DNA from: Phyllobacterium sp. YR531
GTDB taxonomy: Bacteria; Pseudomonadota; Alphaproteobacteria; Rhizobiales; Rhizobiaceae
Assembly (NCBI RefSeq): GCF_000282595.1
Contig: NZ_AKIZ01000016.1
Location: forward strand, 310,001 to 374,000
Length of the DNA stretch: 64,000 nt
Direction of reading: 5' to 3'
Made by a program: the position numbers and the translations under genes. Below, piece by piece: positions 27,526-37,464 of this stretch. The stretch's first letter is position 1; each line of letters opens with the position of its first letter. The notes below the pieces were generated by a model. That model was not told where the DNA came from, searched no databases, and worked only from the letters and a program-made list of their open reading frames with translations.

Positions 27526-28416
27526 ATGGCATCGTCAACGCGTGTCACTTTTCCAAACAAATTTCTGCCCTATCTGCTGCTGGCGCCGCAATTAGCGATC
27601 ACCGCGATCTTTTTCTATTGGCCGGCTTCGCAGGCCATACAGCAATCGGTATTGCGGGAAGATCCATTTGGGCTGTCGACACAGTTTGTCGGACTGGGCA
27701 ATTTCAAACGCGTTCTTAACGATCCAAATTATCTGAACTCACTTCAAGTGACCGTGATATTCTCCATCGCCACCGCCTTGATTGCCATGGCTTTTGCTCT
27801 GTTGCTGGCGGTGATGGCGGACAAGGTAATACGAGGCAAGGGTGTCTATCGCACATTGTTGATATGGCCATACGCGGTGGCGCCTGCCATTGCGGGCATG
27901 CTCTGGCTGTTTCTCTTCAATCCTTCAATGGGCACATTGGCCTATCTGCTGCGCTCAACCGGATATAACTGGGACCCGCTGCTCAATAGCGACCAAGCCA
28001 TGTTACTCGTGGTTGCGGCAGCATCGTGGAAACAGATCAGCTACAATTTCCTGTTCTTCGTCGCCGGGTTGCAGGCTATCCCCAAATCGCTGATTGAAGC
28101 TGCGGCCATTGATGGCGCAGGGGAAATGAAGCGCTTCTGGACCATAGTTTTCCCACTCCTTGCACCCACGACATTCTTCCTGCTGGTCGTGAATACCGTT
28201 TATGCCTTCTTCGACACATTCGGGATCATCCACGCGGTTACAGGCGGTGGACCGGGCAAGGCCACGGAAACTCTGGTTTACAAGGTTTACAATGACGGCT
28301 TCGTCAATTTGATCCTCGGAGATTCGGCAGCTCAGTCCGTCATCCTGATGGTGATCGTCATCGCTATGACCGCGGTTCAATTCCGCTATGTCGAGCGCAA
28401 AGTTCATTACGGCTGA
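27526..28416 (+). CDS. ugpA: sn-Glycerol-3-phosphate ABC transporter permease
   Basis: 296 residues, six predicted helices. [22 protein letters not shown] opens the first helix, and [23 protein letters not shown] is the EAA coupling loop. GAGG six bases before the ATG supports the start. Forms the translocation pore with UgpE. Confidence 0.93.
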   Translation: MASSTRVTFPNKFLPYLLLAPQLAITAIFFYWPASQAIQQSVLREDPFGLSTQFVGLGNFKRVLNDPNYLNSLQVTVIFSIATALIAMAFALLLAVMADKVIRGKGVYRTLLIWPYAVAPAIAGMLWLFLFNPSMGTLAYLLRSTGYNWDPLLNSDQAMLLVVAAASWKQISYNFLFFVAGLQAIPKSLIEAAAIDGAGEMKRFWTIVFPLLAPTTFFLLVVNTVYAFFDTFGIIHAVTGGGPGKATETLVYKVYNDGFVNLILGDSAAQSVILMVIVIAMTAVQFRYVERKVHYG

Positions 28417-28427
28417 GGGAACGGATC

Positions 28428-29276
28428 ATGATTCAAAACAATCCCATCGGCCGCATCATAGCCCACATCATTCTGATTATCGGCATTCTGATCGTTGCTT
28501 TCCCAATTTATTACACCTTCGTCGCTTCCACGCAGACCTTGCAGGACATTATTCGCCCACCACTATCGCTGTTGCCCGGAGGACATTTTTGGGAGAACTA
28601 TTCCAGCGCTCTGTTTGGCGGTATCAGCAAGATCGGCGGTGTCGGTGTTGATCGTCTTTTGCTCAACACGCTGGTAATGGCGCTTGGCATTGCCATCGGC
28701 AAAATCATCATCTCCATACTCTCGGCATATGCGATTGTTTTCTTTCGCTTCCCGGGACGCATGTTCTTCTTCTGGTTTATATTCATAACGCTGATGCTGC
28801 CTGTCGAAGTGCGCATTCTGCCGACCTATAAAATCATGGTCGATCTAGGCCTTATCGATACCTATACGGGACTTATTCTTCCACTGATGGCTTCTGCAAC
28901 CGCGACCCTGCTGTTCAGACAATTCTTCATGACTATACCGGGTGAGCTAGTGGAGGCTGCGCGCGTTGACGGCGCCGGACCGTGGCGGTTTTTCAAGGAT
29001 ATTCTCCTGCCACTTTCGAAAACCAATATCGCTGCGCTGTTCGTGATCCTCTTTATCTATGGCTGGACCCAATATCTCTGGCCGCTGCTCATGACCAACC
29101 GTAACGACATGGCGACCATCGTCATTGGTTTGCGAAAAATGATCGACTTCACAGACGCCAACACCCAATGGCATCTGGTGATGGTGACCTGCATTCTTGC
29201 CATCGTGCCCCCGATACTTGTCGTTGTTTTAATGCAACGCTGGTTTGTGCGCGGACTGGTTGAAACGGAGAAATGA
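28428..29276 (+). CDS. ugpE: sn-Glycerol-3-phosphate ABC transporter permease
   Basis: 282 residues with six predicted helices; the EAA loop is [22 protein letters not shown] and the ending [18 protein letters not shown] is typical of UgpE. It starts 11 bases after ugpA and ends four bases before ugpC, so all are one transcript. Confidence 0.93.
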   Translation: MIQNNPIGRIIAHIILIIGILIVAFPIYYTFVASTQTLQDIIRPPLSLLPGGHFWENYSSALFGGISKIGGVGVDRLLLNTLVMALGIAIGKIIISILSAYAIVFFRFPGRMFFFWFIFITLMLPVEVRILPTYKIMVDLGLIDTYTGLILPLMASATATLLFRQFFMTIPGELVEAARVDGAGPWRFFKDILLPLSKTNIAALFVILFIYGWTQYLWPLLMTNRNDMATIVIGLRKMIDFTDANTQWHLVMVTCILAIVPPILVVVLMQRWFVRGLVETEK

Positions 29277-29280
29277 TATA

Positions 29281-30351
29281 ATGGCAAGTGTAGAACTGAC
29301 AGACGTCCGCAAGGTCTATGGAAGCTCCGTTGAGGCTGTAAAGGGCGTCAATATTTCCATCCATGATGGAGCGCTTTGTGTTCTTGTCGGCCCTTCAGGC
29401 TGCGGAAAGTCCACCTTATTGCGGATGATCGCCGGACTGGAATCGATCACGGACGGCACCGTCAAAATCGACACGACAGTTGTCAACAATCTCGGCCCCG
29501 CTGAGCGCGACATTGCCATGGTCTTTCAGAACTATGCGCTTTATCCGCATATGAAGGTTTATGATAATATGGCTTACGGGCTGCGTAATCGCGGCATGCC
29601 CAAGCAAGAGATCGACAAGCGTGTTAGAGACGCCGCACAAATCCTTGAATTGACTCAGCTTCTGGAACGGCGCCCCAAAGAACTGTCTGGCGGTCAACGC
29701 CAGCGCGTTGCCATGGGACGCGCTATCGTTCGCAGCCCCAAGGTTTTTCTGTTCGACGAACCTTTATCCAATCTGGATGCAAAGCTGCGTGGCCAGATGC
29801 GGGTTGAGATTAAAAACCTGCAGCGCCAGCTCGGCGTCACAAGTGTCTATGTGACCCACGACCAACTGGAAGCGATGACGCTGGCTGATATTCTTGTCGT
29901 CATGAATGGCGGCGTCGTGGAACAGATTGGCGCGCCGCTCGACATATATGAGAAACCTGCAAGCACATTCGTTGCAAGCTTCATTGGCGCGCCACCTATG
30001 AACCTTGTTCCTGTTACTGCTGATGGTTCCGGACTTGTCCTAAAAGATGGTACGCGTATTGGTGCGCAAGGTCTTGCGGTTCCAGCATCGGGGGCAATTA
30101 TCGGTTTCCGTCCTGAAGATTTGGAAGTATCGGCTGGCACCAATACACATGTCGGCGGATTGGCGCTCGATTTGAAGGTGCTTGGTGTCGAACCTGTCGG
30201 CGCCGAAAGTTATGTTTACGGCATCATTGGCGGGGAGCGTGTCGTCGTGCGCGTCGCTGGTCGCTCTACATCTCAAACAGACGATCATCTGCGGGTAATC
30301 GTACCGAAGGAAAAGCTGCATCTCTTCAACGACGCAGGCAAGCGGATATAA
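29281..30351 (+). CDS. ugpC: sn-Glycerol-3-phosphate ABC transporter ATP-binding protein
   Basis: 356 residues: Walker [10 protein letters not shown], signature LSGGQRQR, Walker [17 protein letters not shown], and a C-terminal TOBE region from about residue 240. It energises UgpAE. The start at 29281 ([14 protein letters not shown]) matches the family; an extension to 29245 would overlap ugpE. It ends at a strong bidirectional terminator. Confidence 0.93.
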   Translation: MASVELTDVRKVYGSSVEAVKGVNISIHDGALCVLVGPSGCGKSTLLRMIAGLESITDGTVKIDTTVVNNLGPAERDIAMVFQNYALYPHMKVYDNMAYGLRNRGMPKQEIDKRVRDAAQILELTQLLERRPKELSGGQRQRVAMGRAIVRSPKVFLFDEPLSNLDAKLRGQMRVEIKNLQRQLGVTSVYVTHDQLEAMTLADILVVMNGGVVEQIGAPLDIYEKPASTFVASFIGAPPMNLVPVTADGSGLVLKDGTRIGAQGLAVPASGAIIGFRPEDLEVSAGTNTHVGGLALDLKVLGVEPVGAESYVYGIIGGERVVVRVAGRSTSQTDDHLRVIVPKEKLHLFNDAGKRI

Positions 30352-30353
30352 TA

Positions 30354-30382
30354 AAAAAACCTCCCCACCGGGGAGGTTTTTT
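30354..30382. terminator. Bidirectional terminator between ugpC and metQ
   Basis: Perfect 13-bp arms AAAAAACCTCCCC and GGGGAGGTTTTTT with a three-base loop. The A and T tracts make it work for both convergent operons. Confidence 0.95.
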
Positions 30383-30401
30383 ATTTGGCAGACGACACTG
30401 A

Positions 30402-31184
30402 TTACCAGCTTGGAACAGCGGCGCCCTTGTATTTGTCCAAGATGAACTGCTTAACCGGTTCCGAGTGATAGGACTCGATCAATGTCTTTACCCAAGGCTT
30501 GTCCTTATCGGCTGTGCGGACAGCGATCAGGTTGATGTAAGGAGCCTTCTCGCCCTCTTTCAGGATTGTATCCTTCATTGGGTCAAGGCCAGCTTCAAGC
30601 GCATAATTTGTGTTGATGGCAGCCGCATCAACATCGTCGATTGAACGTGGCAACTGTGCCGCATCAAGTTCAACAAATTTGAAATTCTTGGTGTTTTCTG
30701 TCACATCAGCAGGCGTGACTTTCAGGCCAACGCCGTCCTTCAGTTTGATTGCACCCTTATCGGCAAGAATAAGCAGTGCACGACCGCCATTGGTCGGATC
30801 ATTCGGAATGGCTATGGTAGCACCGTCTGCCAACTCATCGAAACTCTTCACTTTTTTCGAATAGATGCCCATCGGAAAATTCACCGTGTAGGCAACATCA
30901 ACGAGATCGAACTTTCGGTCTGCAATCTGGTTGTCGAGGTATGGCTTGTGCTGAAACGAGTTTGCGTCAAGCTCCCCGTCATTCAGCGCTTGATTTGGCA
31001 CAACGTAATCCGAGAATTCCAAAATCTCGATATCAAGACCCTTTGGCTTGGCAACTTCTGCCACCTTCTCAAGAATCTGAGCATGTTCGCCCGGCGTCAC
31101 ACCGATCTTTATTGTTTCGGCCAGAGCCGCAGTCGCGCTTAAGCTCACTGCCAAGGCGGCGACGCCAAGTATCTTTTTCAGCAT
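30402..31184 (-). CDS. metQ: D-methionine-binding protein
   Basis: 260 residues of the NlpA/MetQ family, with TIKIGVTPGEHAQILEKVAEVAKPKGLDIEILEFSDYVVPN at the mature N-terminus. The signal peptide ends ATAALA-ETIK and has no lipobox cysteine, so this version is probably a free periplasmic protein rather than a lipoprotein. AGGAG is upstream of the ATG. It is the last gene of the metNIQ operon. Confidence 0.92.
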   Translation of the reverse strand: MLKKILGVAALAVSLSATAALAETIKIGVTPGEHAQILEKVAEVAKPKGLDIEILEFSDYVVPNQALNDGELDANSFQHKPYLDNQIADRKFDLVDVAYTVNFPMGIYSKKVKSFDELADGATIAIPNDPTNGGRALLILADKGAIKLKDGVGLKVTPADVTENTKNFKFVELDAAQLPRSIDDVDAAAINTNYALEAGLDPMKDTILKEGEKAPYINLIAVRTADKDKPWVKTLIESYHSEPVKQFILDKYKGAAVPSW

Positions 31185-31207
31185 TTTGTACTCCTGTTTG
31201 AGAATGA

Positions 31208-31873
31208 TTATTTGGGTCGATTACGCTTGTCGAACTGGCGGGCCAATCTGTCACCGGCGCTCTGCACAAGTTGAACCAGAATAATGAGCACCAGCACCAC
31301 GATAGCCATGACGTCCGGCATGAAACGTTGATAGCCGTAGCGGATTCCAAGGTCACCCAAACCACCGCCGCCGATGGCGCCGACCATGGCTGCGTAGCCA
31401 ATGAGGCTGACAATGGTGAGCGTCAACGCGGAGGCGATACCGGGGCGTGCTTCAGCAAGCAAGACTTTGAAAACAATCTGCATGGGGCTCGCACCCATGG
31501 CCCGTGCAGCCTCGGTCAACCCGGGGTCAACCTCGCGAATTGCAGTTTCAACCAATCGGGCAACAAAAGGTATCGTGGCAATGGTTAGCGGTACAATTGC
31601 CGCTGTCGTGCCGATGGATGTACCGGCAACAGCCCTCGTAAATGGAATGATTGCCACCACAAGAATAATAAAAGGCGTGGAGCGTGTCGCATTTACAATC
31701 AGCCCCAGCACTTTGTTCACTGAAGGAGCCGGGAAAAGTTCTCCGCGTTCACTCGTCGCCAGAAACACGCCCAGCGGAATACCGAACAGGGAGCCTATCA
31801 GACCAGCCACCGCAACCATATAAAGCGTCTGGCCGGTTGCCTTGATCAAAAGCGCCAGAATATCAGCGGACAT
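31208..31873 (-). CDS. metI: Methionine ABC transporter permease
   Basis: 221 residues with five helices, and the EAA loop [30 protein letters not shown] segment near residue 130 (here ending LLAEARPG). The start at 31873 has GGAGGT eight bases upstream and overlaps the metN stop by 11 bases. An in-frame extension to 31900 is less likely. Confidence 0.93.
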   Translation of the reverse strand: MSADILALLIKATGQTLYMVAVAGLIGSLFGIPLGVFLATSERGELFPAPSVNKVLGLIVNATRSTPFIILVVAIIPFTRAVAGTSIGTTAAIVPLTIATIPFVARLVETAIREVDPGLTEAARAMGASPMQIVFKVLLAEARPGIASALTLTIVSLIGYAAMVGAIGGGGLGDLGIRYGYQRFMPDVMAIVVLVLIILVQLVQSAGDRLARQFDKRNRPK

Positions 31874-32978
31874 AGCCAAGTACCTCCGAGGAAAGACCAT
31901 GGTCTGCGAGGAAGCCCCGCGCCCGATCTACCTTCTCTGCTTCTGCCAACAGAGAGACAACAAGCATTCCAAATGGCCTGCCCGCGATCTCGTCAACTGC
32001 ACCGGCCATAATGTTCACTTCAATACCAAGATCACTGCCAAGCCGAGCAAGCATGGGCTCCGTTGCGTTTTCGCCTTTGAAAACCACCCGCAAAATTGTC
32101 CGCGAGCCAGCTACCGGGTTCTTTGTCATGCGGGTTGTAAGGAATTCCGGCAGATGCATTCCCGACAGGCCGCCCAGAAGCGCCCGCGTCGTTTCATGCT
32201 TATGTGCGGTGAACACATCGAATGTTGGCCCTTGCTCAACGATACGTCCTCCATCGATAACAGCCACGTGGTCGGCAATCGTCTTGATCACTTCCATTTC
32301 GTGAGTAATGAGTAGAACGGTAAGCCCAAGGTCACGATTGATTTTCTGCAAAAGCGCCAGGATCGAGCGGGTGGTTTCCGGATCAAGCGCAGATGTTGCC
32401 TCATCCGAGAGTAGCAATTTTGGCTCTGTCGCCAATGCGCGTGCGATGCCAATACGCTGTTTCTGACCGCCAGAAAGCTCCGACGGGTAACGATTACGCT
32501 TGTCGGAAAGCCCAACCAGTTCAAGCAGAGGTGTAACCCTCTTCTCAATCGTGGCCTTATCAACCCCAGCGATCTCCAGAGGCAGTGCGATATTATCAAA
32601 GGCAGTTCTGGACGATAGAAGGTTGAAGTGTTGGAAAATCATACCGATTGACCGGCGCACGGAGCGCAGGCTCTTTTCATCCAGCCCGGCCACATCAGTA
32701 CCATCAACCAAAACCTTGCCGGATGTCGGCTTTTCCAGACCGTTGACCAGCCGGATCAGTGTTGATTTGCCCGCACCGGAGCGGCCGATAATACCGGTGA
32801 CAGAGCCGCGCGGGACAACCAGACCAACCTCATCAAGCGCAACGACTTCTGCTCCGCCTGTACCCGCGCCAAAGCGCTTGGATACGTCCTGAAATTCAAC
32901 CATAGGAATGGTTTTGCCGGCTGCCGGTCGCGATTCAGTTCGGCTTTCTGCGAGTGTTTTTACAACTGCCATATTCAT
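31863..32978 (-). CDS. metN: Methionine ABC transporter ATP-binding protein
   Basis: 371 residues. The ATPase has Walker [10 protein letters not shown], signature LSGGQKQR and Walker [14 protein letters not shown]. About residues 290-365 form the NIL/ACT-like domain through which MetN senses cytoplasmic methionine. The N-terminus carries some 25 extra residues; the ATGs at 32978 and 32972 are alternative starts. First gene of metNIQ. Confidence 0.93.
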   Translation of the reverse strand: MNMAVVKTLAESRTESRPAAGKTIPMVEFQDVSKRFGAGTGGAEVVALDEVGLVVPRGSVTGIIGRSGAGKSTLIRLVNGLEKPTSGKVLVDGTDVAGLDEKSLRSVRRSIGMIFQHFNLLSSRTAFDNIALPLEIAGVDKATIEKRVTPLLELVGLSDKRNRYPSELSGGQKQRIGIARALATEPKLLLSDEATSALDPETTRSILALLQKINRDLGLTVLLITHEMEVIKTIADHVAVIDGGRIVEQGPTFDVFTAHKHETTRALLGGLSGMHLPEFLTTRMTKNPVAGSRTILRVVFKGENATEPMLARLGSDLGIEVNIMAGAVDEIAGRPFGMLVVSLLAEAEKVDRARGFLADHGLSSEVLGYVR

Positions 32979-33019
32979 CTGCGGTGCTCACACAACCGCC
33001 CTGTTGCCTGTTTGCGACC

Positions 33020-33031
33020 GTCTATATAGAC
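33020..33031. promoter_or_regulatory. 12-bp perfect palindrome upstream of metN
   Basis: GTCTATATAGAC, about 42-53 bases before the metN start, in the 256-base gap to the next gene. It could be an operator or part of the promoter (it holds TATATA). No SAM riboswitch fold was recognised here. Confidence 0.35.
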
Positions 33032-33234
33032 CATCTGCAACTTTCGATAGACTTTGACGACAGACATGAACATTTCAGCTTTGGATTGTTGATGGCAGCA
33101 ATCTGCCCGTTGCCATCAACATAGGTGAGGCTCCTCACAGCCGACACGCAATATATTTCTCAATCACAGCAATAATCGGAACCCTGTTCTAAAGATTCGT
33201 ATTAGTGAAAGAGTTTATCCCTCAAGTTCGCCAA

Positions 33235-34335
33235 TCATGCTGCAGTGCGATATCGCTCCAGCCAGTGAGCATACGGCGCTGGCAATATCCAGGATGCCTT
33301 TTCAACACCCAGTTCCTTCGCCGCCCTATATGGCCAGTGTGGCTCATCAAGCAATGGACGTCCAAGCATGACAAGATCTACTGAGCCGTCCTCTATCAGA
33401 CCCTCGGCCTGCTGAGGTGTGCTGATATACCATGAGGTTGAAGCTGGGAGACCGGTTTCACTTCTTACTCTTCCAGCGATTGGACCCAAAAACGCGGGAC
33501 CCCATGGGATATTCGCTTTGCCGGTCGAGAAACCCATGCTGACATCGATGAAGTCCAATCCATCGGCTTTAAGCAGTTTGATCAGTTCGATCGCCTCGCC
33601 TAGTGTTTCCTCGTCCTCACCATCAAATTCGATCACGCCGAGGCGCATCGTCAAAGGCAAGTTTTGCGGCCATACGGCACGCACTGCTTGCAGTGTTTCG
33701 CGAAGAAAGCGTGTGCGGTTTTCAAAGCTGCCGCCATATTCATCTGTGCGCTGATTTGAGTGTTTGGAAAGGAAGCTTTGGGCAAGATAACCATGCGCGA
33801 AATGCAATTCCAGCCATTCGAAACCAGCGGATAGAGCGCGCTTTGCGCTGTCTACAAAAGCCTGTTTGACGCGTGCAATATCTGCCTTTGTCATTTCACG
33901 AGGAACCTTCGGCAAACCACCCCCATAGGCAATTGCTGATGGTGCGATGATCTCCCAGCCGCGAGAATCGTCGGCAGCAATGTGGTCATCACCTTCCCAT
34001 GGTCGATTTGCGCTTGCCTTGCGTCCTGCATGGCCAATCTGAATACCCGCGACAGCACCGGCGGCCTTGATTGTCTTTACGGCCTTGGCAAGTTCAGTAG
34101 CTTGCTCATCATTCCAAAGTCCCGAACAGGCTGGCGTAATGCGTCCTTCAGGTGAAACCGCCGTTGCCTCAACAATTACGAGGCCAGCCCCTCCTCTGGC
34201 CAATCCCCCCAAATGAACATGGTGCCATTCGTTGATCACACCATCATTGGCTGAATACTGGCACATTGGCGAAACCGCTATACGATTGCGCAGAGTTACG
34301 TCCTTCAAGGTGAAAGGGTCAAAAAGAGTTGTCAT
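33235..34335 (-). CDS. Old Yellow Enzyme-family NADH:flavin oxidoreductase (YqjM/XenA type)
   Basis: 366 residues. The FMN barrel is shown by LFDPFTLKDVTLRNRIAVSPMCQYS, where the cysteine typical of YqjM-like ene-reductases is present, then IQIGHAGRKAS, HFAHGYLAQSFLSKHSNQRTDEYGGSFENR-type substrate motifs, and a C-terminal MLGRPLLDEPHWPYRAA. It would reduce activated C=C bonds or nitro compounds, often of electrophilic toxicants. The start at 34335 has GGAG seven bases upstream. It is divergent from an ArsR gene, with a palindrome between. Confidence 0.92.
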   Translation of the reverse strand: MTTLFDPFTLKDVTLRNRIAVSPMCQYSANDGVINEWHHVHLGGLARGGAGLVIVEATAVSPEGRITPACSGLWNDEQATELAKAVKTIKAAGAVAGIQIGHAGRKASANRPWEGDDHIAADDSRGWEIIAPSAIAYGGGLPKVPREMTKADIARVKQAFVDSAKRALSAGFEWLELHFAHGYLAQSFLSKHSNQRTDEYGGSFENRTRFLRETLQAVRAVWPQNLPLTMRLGVIEFDGEDEETLGEAIELIKLLKADGLDFIDVSMGFSTGKANIPWGPAFLGPIAGRVRSETGLPASTSWYISTPQQAEGLIEDGSVDLVMLGRPLLDEPHWPYRAAKELGVEKASWILPAPYAHWLERYRTAA

Positions 34336-34363
34336 ACATTTTCTCCAAACAGTTATTGTTCGC

Positions 34364-34385
34364 TTGTTCGATATTATTCGAACAA
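34364..34385. promoter_or_regulatory. Palindromic operator between the ene-reductase and arsR genes
   Basis: Arms TTGTTCGA and TCGAACAA around TATTAT. A further half site TTGTTCG lies at 34356-34362. The position fits control of both divergent genes by the ArsR protein. Confidence 0.65.
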
Positions 34386-34420
34386 TAGCAATACACAAAA
34401 ACTTGTGCTAGTGGTATTTC

Positions 34421-34729
34421 ATGAGACAGTTTGTGCACCCCTCCGCATCAGATATTCGAATAGAGTCGGTTCTTCATGCCCTGAGCGATCCAGTGCGACT
34501 TTCAATTGTCCGGCAACTGGCACAGGAAGGTGAAGCGACCTGCGCCGCACTTGATGGCGGTCGTCCAAAATCCAGCATGTCTCATCATTTTCGCATTTTG
34601 CGTGAGTCGGGAATCGTGAAAACACGAAACGAAGGCACGTCACACATGAACGAGCTGCGCTCTGCGGATTTGGATCAGGTTTTTCCGGGTTTACTGACCG
34701 CGATACTTAATGCCGCACCAAACCTGTGA
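34421..34729 (+). CDS. ArsR-family repressor
   Basis: 102 residues, a single winged helix: LHALSDPVRLSIVRQLAQEGEATCAALDGGRPKSSMSHHFRILRESGIV. Only one cysteine is present (GEATCAAL), so metal sensing through a CxC site is unlikely; an electrophile or redox response through that Cys would fit the neighbouring ene-reductase but is unproven. A palindrome lies 36 bases before the start. Confidence 0.9.
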   Translation: MRQFVHPSASDIRIESVLHALSDPVRLSIVRQLAQEGEATCAALDGGRPKSSMSHHFRILRESGIVKTRNEGTSHMNELRSADLDQVFPGLLTAILNAAPNL

Positions 34730-34764
34730 AGCGTCAAAGCCATTGATTGCGCTTATCGAATGAC

Positions 34765-34794
34765 GAGCCGGCCACGCCGTATAGCGACCGGCTC
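34765..34794 (+). terminator. Hairpin after the arsR gene
   Basis: Stem GAGCCGG / CCGGCTC enclosing a 16-base loop that may pair further, followed by ATTTAAA. Confidence 0.5.
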
Positions 34795-35077
34795 ATTTAA
34801 AGATGTCGAACAAGGGTGAATTGTATAAAACCTATACTTCAAGAAAATAGTATAGAATACTACAGACATGAAATCACTTCATTGAAGCTGATGTTTGCAG
34901 TAACCAGAATAACTCGACTCAAAAATATGTTGCGCTTGACATCTAAGTTCAATTATCTAGATTTTTCCAACTTAAAGACATTGGTAACTAATATAGAGAA
35001 TGCAAAGTATTTTAACGAATACAGAACTCAAAACAGCTAAAACTGATTAATTCGTTTTATCTTGCTCGAGGCTGCGC
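34795..35077. other. AT-rich gap before the GGDEF-EAL gene
   Basis: Very AT-rich. A 74-codon open frame from a GTG at 34816 has no ribosome site, no family resemblance and a biased composition; I do not call it a gene. The promoter for the downstream signalling gene probably lies here. Confidence 0.4.
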
Positions 35078-37420
35078 GTGCGACTGTCAAACTTTCATAC
35101 TTTTGACGCTGTCCGATCCATGTTCGGAATGCGCGGGAATATAAACCCCGTCGTCAAACGCCGTGTCTATGCAGAGCAGATGGATGTTGCACTCAGGCTG
35201 GCACCTTTCACAGTACTAGTGGCAATGTGCGTTACGTTCGTGGTCACTTACGTATTCTGGGACATCGGCCCCCGCCCCTATCTGGCGGGTCTAGCCACAG
35301 TTGTCGCTTTGATGACGGCAATTTCACTATTTGCATGCTGGCAATGGTATAATGTTCCGAAGGTCAAGGAACTCGGCTTTGACGCCATAAAATACCTTAT
35401 CATCGTATCGGCGCTTTATGGCATTTGTCTCGCAAGCATACCTTTGATGCTTTTCTTGAATGCCGATGCCTATCATCGGCTGCTGATAGCCTGTACCGCA
35501 GCAGGTTTAATGGCGACTGGCATCGGCGTAGCAGTTGTGCCGCTTGCTGCAATCGCTTATTCCGGCACAATCATCACCGGCTCGTTTTTCGCATTGGCCT
35601 CCACCGGCGAAGATTTCTTTCTTTTTATCGCGATTCTGTTGGCGTTTTATGCGCTCTTCATTTTGTTCACGATTGTTCACATGAGCAATCTCATTGTTAT
35701 GAGAACGCTCGATCAGATTAAGGTCGAACAGCAGAAAGAAGTTATCAGCCTGCTGCTCTATGATTTTGAAGAGAATGCCAGTGACTGGATCTGGGAGACC
35801 GATGCTGATTTGAAACTGCAGCATACGTCGCCGCGTTTGGCTCAAATTGCAGCTAAAACAATGCGCGAGCTGCAAGGCATGCCTTTCGCGCAACTCTTCA
35901 AGATTGACCAGTCACATGCTGATGCCGCCATGAAGGTTGGCTCGATTTGGCAGGCAATCGAAAACAGGACAACCTTTCGCAATCATATTCTGCCGGTGAA
36001 CATCAAAGGTGAAACGCGATGGTGGTCGCTCACAGGTAAGGCAATTTTTGACAATGCCGGACAATTTGTCGGTTACCGGGGTGTAGGATCGGACGTTACT
36101 GCCGCAAAACAATCCGATGACCAGCTATCATATCTGGCACGCTATGACGTGCTGACCGACCTGCCTAACCGCACCTTGTTCAACGATGAATTGAGCGAGG
36201 CAACGAAAAAACTGGAACATGGCCTGCGAAGCTTTGCAGTATTCTGCATTGATCTTGATGAGTTCAAAACAGTGAATGACAGTTTTGGGCACGGCATTGG
36301 CGATCAATTGCTCAAACAGGTGGCTGACCGTCTTCGGGGTAGTTCGCCATCCACCTATACTGTTGCCCGCCTGTCGGGAGATGAATTTGCCATTTTGGCT
36401 ACGGGCGCAGACCATGCCGCGGCCACAGAACTTGCCCAGCAGTTGGTGCACAATGTTTCTCAGCCATTCTGGATCGACGGTATCCAGATCAACATCCATA
36501 TAAGCATCGGCATTGCCATCGCGCCGACCGACAGCGTCAATGACATCATGCGCTGTGCCGATCTGGCATTGTATCGCACCAAGAATGAAGGCCGCAACAG
36601 CTATCGTTTCTACGAAGTGGAAATGGATGCGCGCATTGAAGCCAAGCGTGCATTGGCAATGGACCTACGTGGTGCACTGGCTCGTAATGAGTTTATTCTG
36701 CATTTCCAGCCAATCGTCTCAGCTGCCACGCTTAAAACTGTTGGCTTCGAAACACTCCTGCGTTGGAAGCACCCGGTTCACGGCTTCATTTCGCCAACGA
36801 TCTTCATTCCGATTGCAGAAGAGACCGGTAACATCATCCCCCTTGGCGAATGGATTATTCAAGAGGCGTGCCGCACAGCGGTCAACTGGCCGGCAGATAT
36901 CAATGTTGCAATCAACATCTCGGCAATCCAGTTCCGGCACTCCGACCTTGCATCCATTGTGAGAGATGCGCTGACAAAGAACAAACTCAATCCTAGCAGG
37001 CTGGAACTCGAAATAACGGAATCCGTATTTCTAGAGGCGAATGTTGCTGCGATTTCGCTGCTACGCCAGTTTAGAGCCATGGGCGTCAGCGTAGCATTGG
37101 ATGATTTTGGTACTGGATACTCCAGTCTGAGCTATCTGCGAAAAATGCCGTTCGACAAGATCAAAATCGACCAGTCCTTCGTGCGTGACCTTCCGCATAA
37201 CCGAGGCAGCTTGGCGATTATTAGAGCTGTTATGGGCTTGGGCGCCAGTATGGGTATGAAGATTACTGCTGAGGGCGTCGAAACACGCGAGCAGCTCGCA
37301 TGCCTTCAAAAAGAGGGCTGCGACCAGGTACAGGGCTTTCTATTCAGCCCTGCCGAGCCGGTGGAGAAAACATTCGCTCTGCTGGAGTTTGATCGCGAGC
37401 GATATCAAGTCGCAAGCTAG
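35078..37420 (+). CDS. Membrane-bound PAS-GGDEF-EAL cyclic-di-GMP protein
   Basis: 780 residues. About residues 40-215 hold five to six membrane helices; 225-345 a PAS domain (DWIWETDADLKLQHTSPRL); 355-515 a GGDEF domain; 530-770 an EAL domain. The GGDEF signature is SGDEF and there is no RxxD inhibitory site; the EAL signature reads ETL, but DDFGTGYSSL, KIDQSFV and AEGVET are intact. Phosphodiesterase activity is therefore more likely than cyclase activity; this is inference. The start is GTG at 35078 with GAGG upstream. Confidence 0.9.
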   Translation: MRLSNFHTFDAVRSMFGMRGNINPVVKRRVYAEQMDVALRLAPFTVLVAMCVTFVVTYVFWDIGPRPYLAGLATVVALMTAISLFACWQWYNVPKVKELGFDAIKYLIIVSALYGICLASIPLMLFLNADAYHRLLIACTAAGLMATGIGVAVVPLAAIAYSGTIITGSFFALASTGEDFFLFIAILLAFYALFILFTIVHMSNLIVMRTLDQIKVEQQKEVISLLLYDFEENASDWIWETDADLKLQHTSPRLAQIAAKTMRELQGMPFAQLFKIDQSHADAAMKVGSIWQAIENRTTFRNHILPVNIKGETRWWSLTGKAIFDNAGQFVGYRGVGSDVTAAKQSDDQLSYLARYDVLTDLPNRTLFNDELSEATKKLEHGLRSFAVFCIDLDEFKTVNDSFGHGIGDQLLKQVADRLRGSSPSTYTVARLSGDEFAILATGADHAAATELAQQLVHNVSQPFWIDGIQINIHISIGIAIAPTDSVNDIMRCADLALYRTKNEGRNSYRFYEVEMDARIEAKRALAMDLRGALARNEFILHFQPIVSAATLKTVGFETLLRWKHPVHGFISPTIFIPIAEETGNIIPLGEWIIQEACRTAVNWPADINVAINISAIQFRHSDLASIVRDALTKNKLNPSRLELEITESVFLEANVAAISLLRQFRAMGVSVALDDFGTGYSSLSYLRKMPFDKIKIDQSFVRDLPHNRGSLAIIRAVMGLGASMGMKITAEGVETREQLACLQKEGCDQVQGFLFSPAEPVEKTFALLEFDRERYQVAS

Positions 37421-37464
37421 GCTCAAAGCAAGTTATTCGCCTGCACATATTAAACTTATTAGTC

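Noticed and set aside
32979-33234. SAM riboswitch upstream of metNIQ
   Set aside because: No SAM-I or SAM-II conserved core could be found; only a short palindrome is visible.
34816-35040. 74-codon plus-strand frame
   Set aside because: GTG start without ribosome site, AT-driven composition, no family resemblance.
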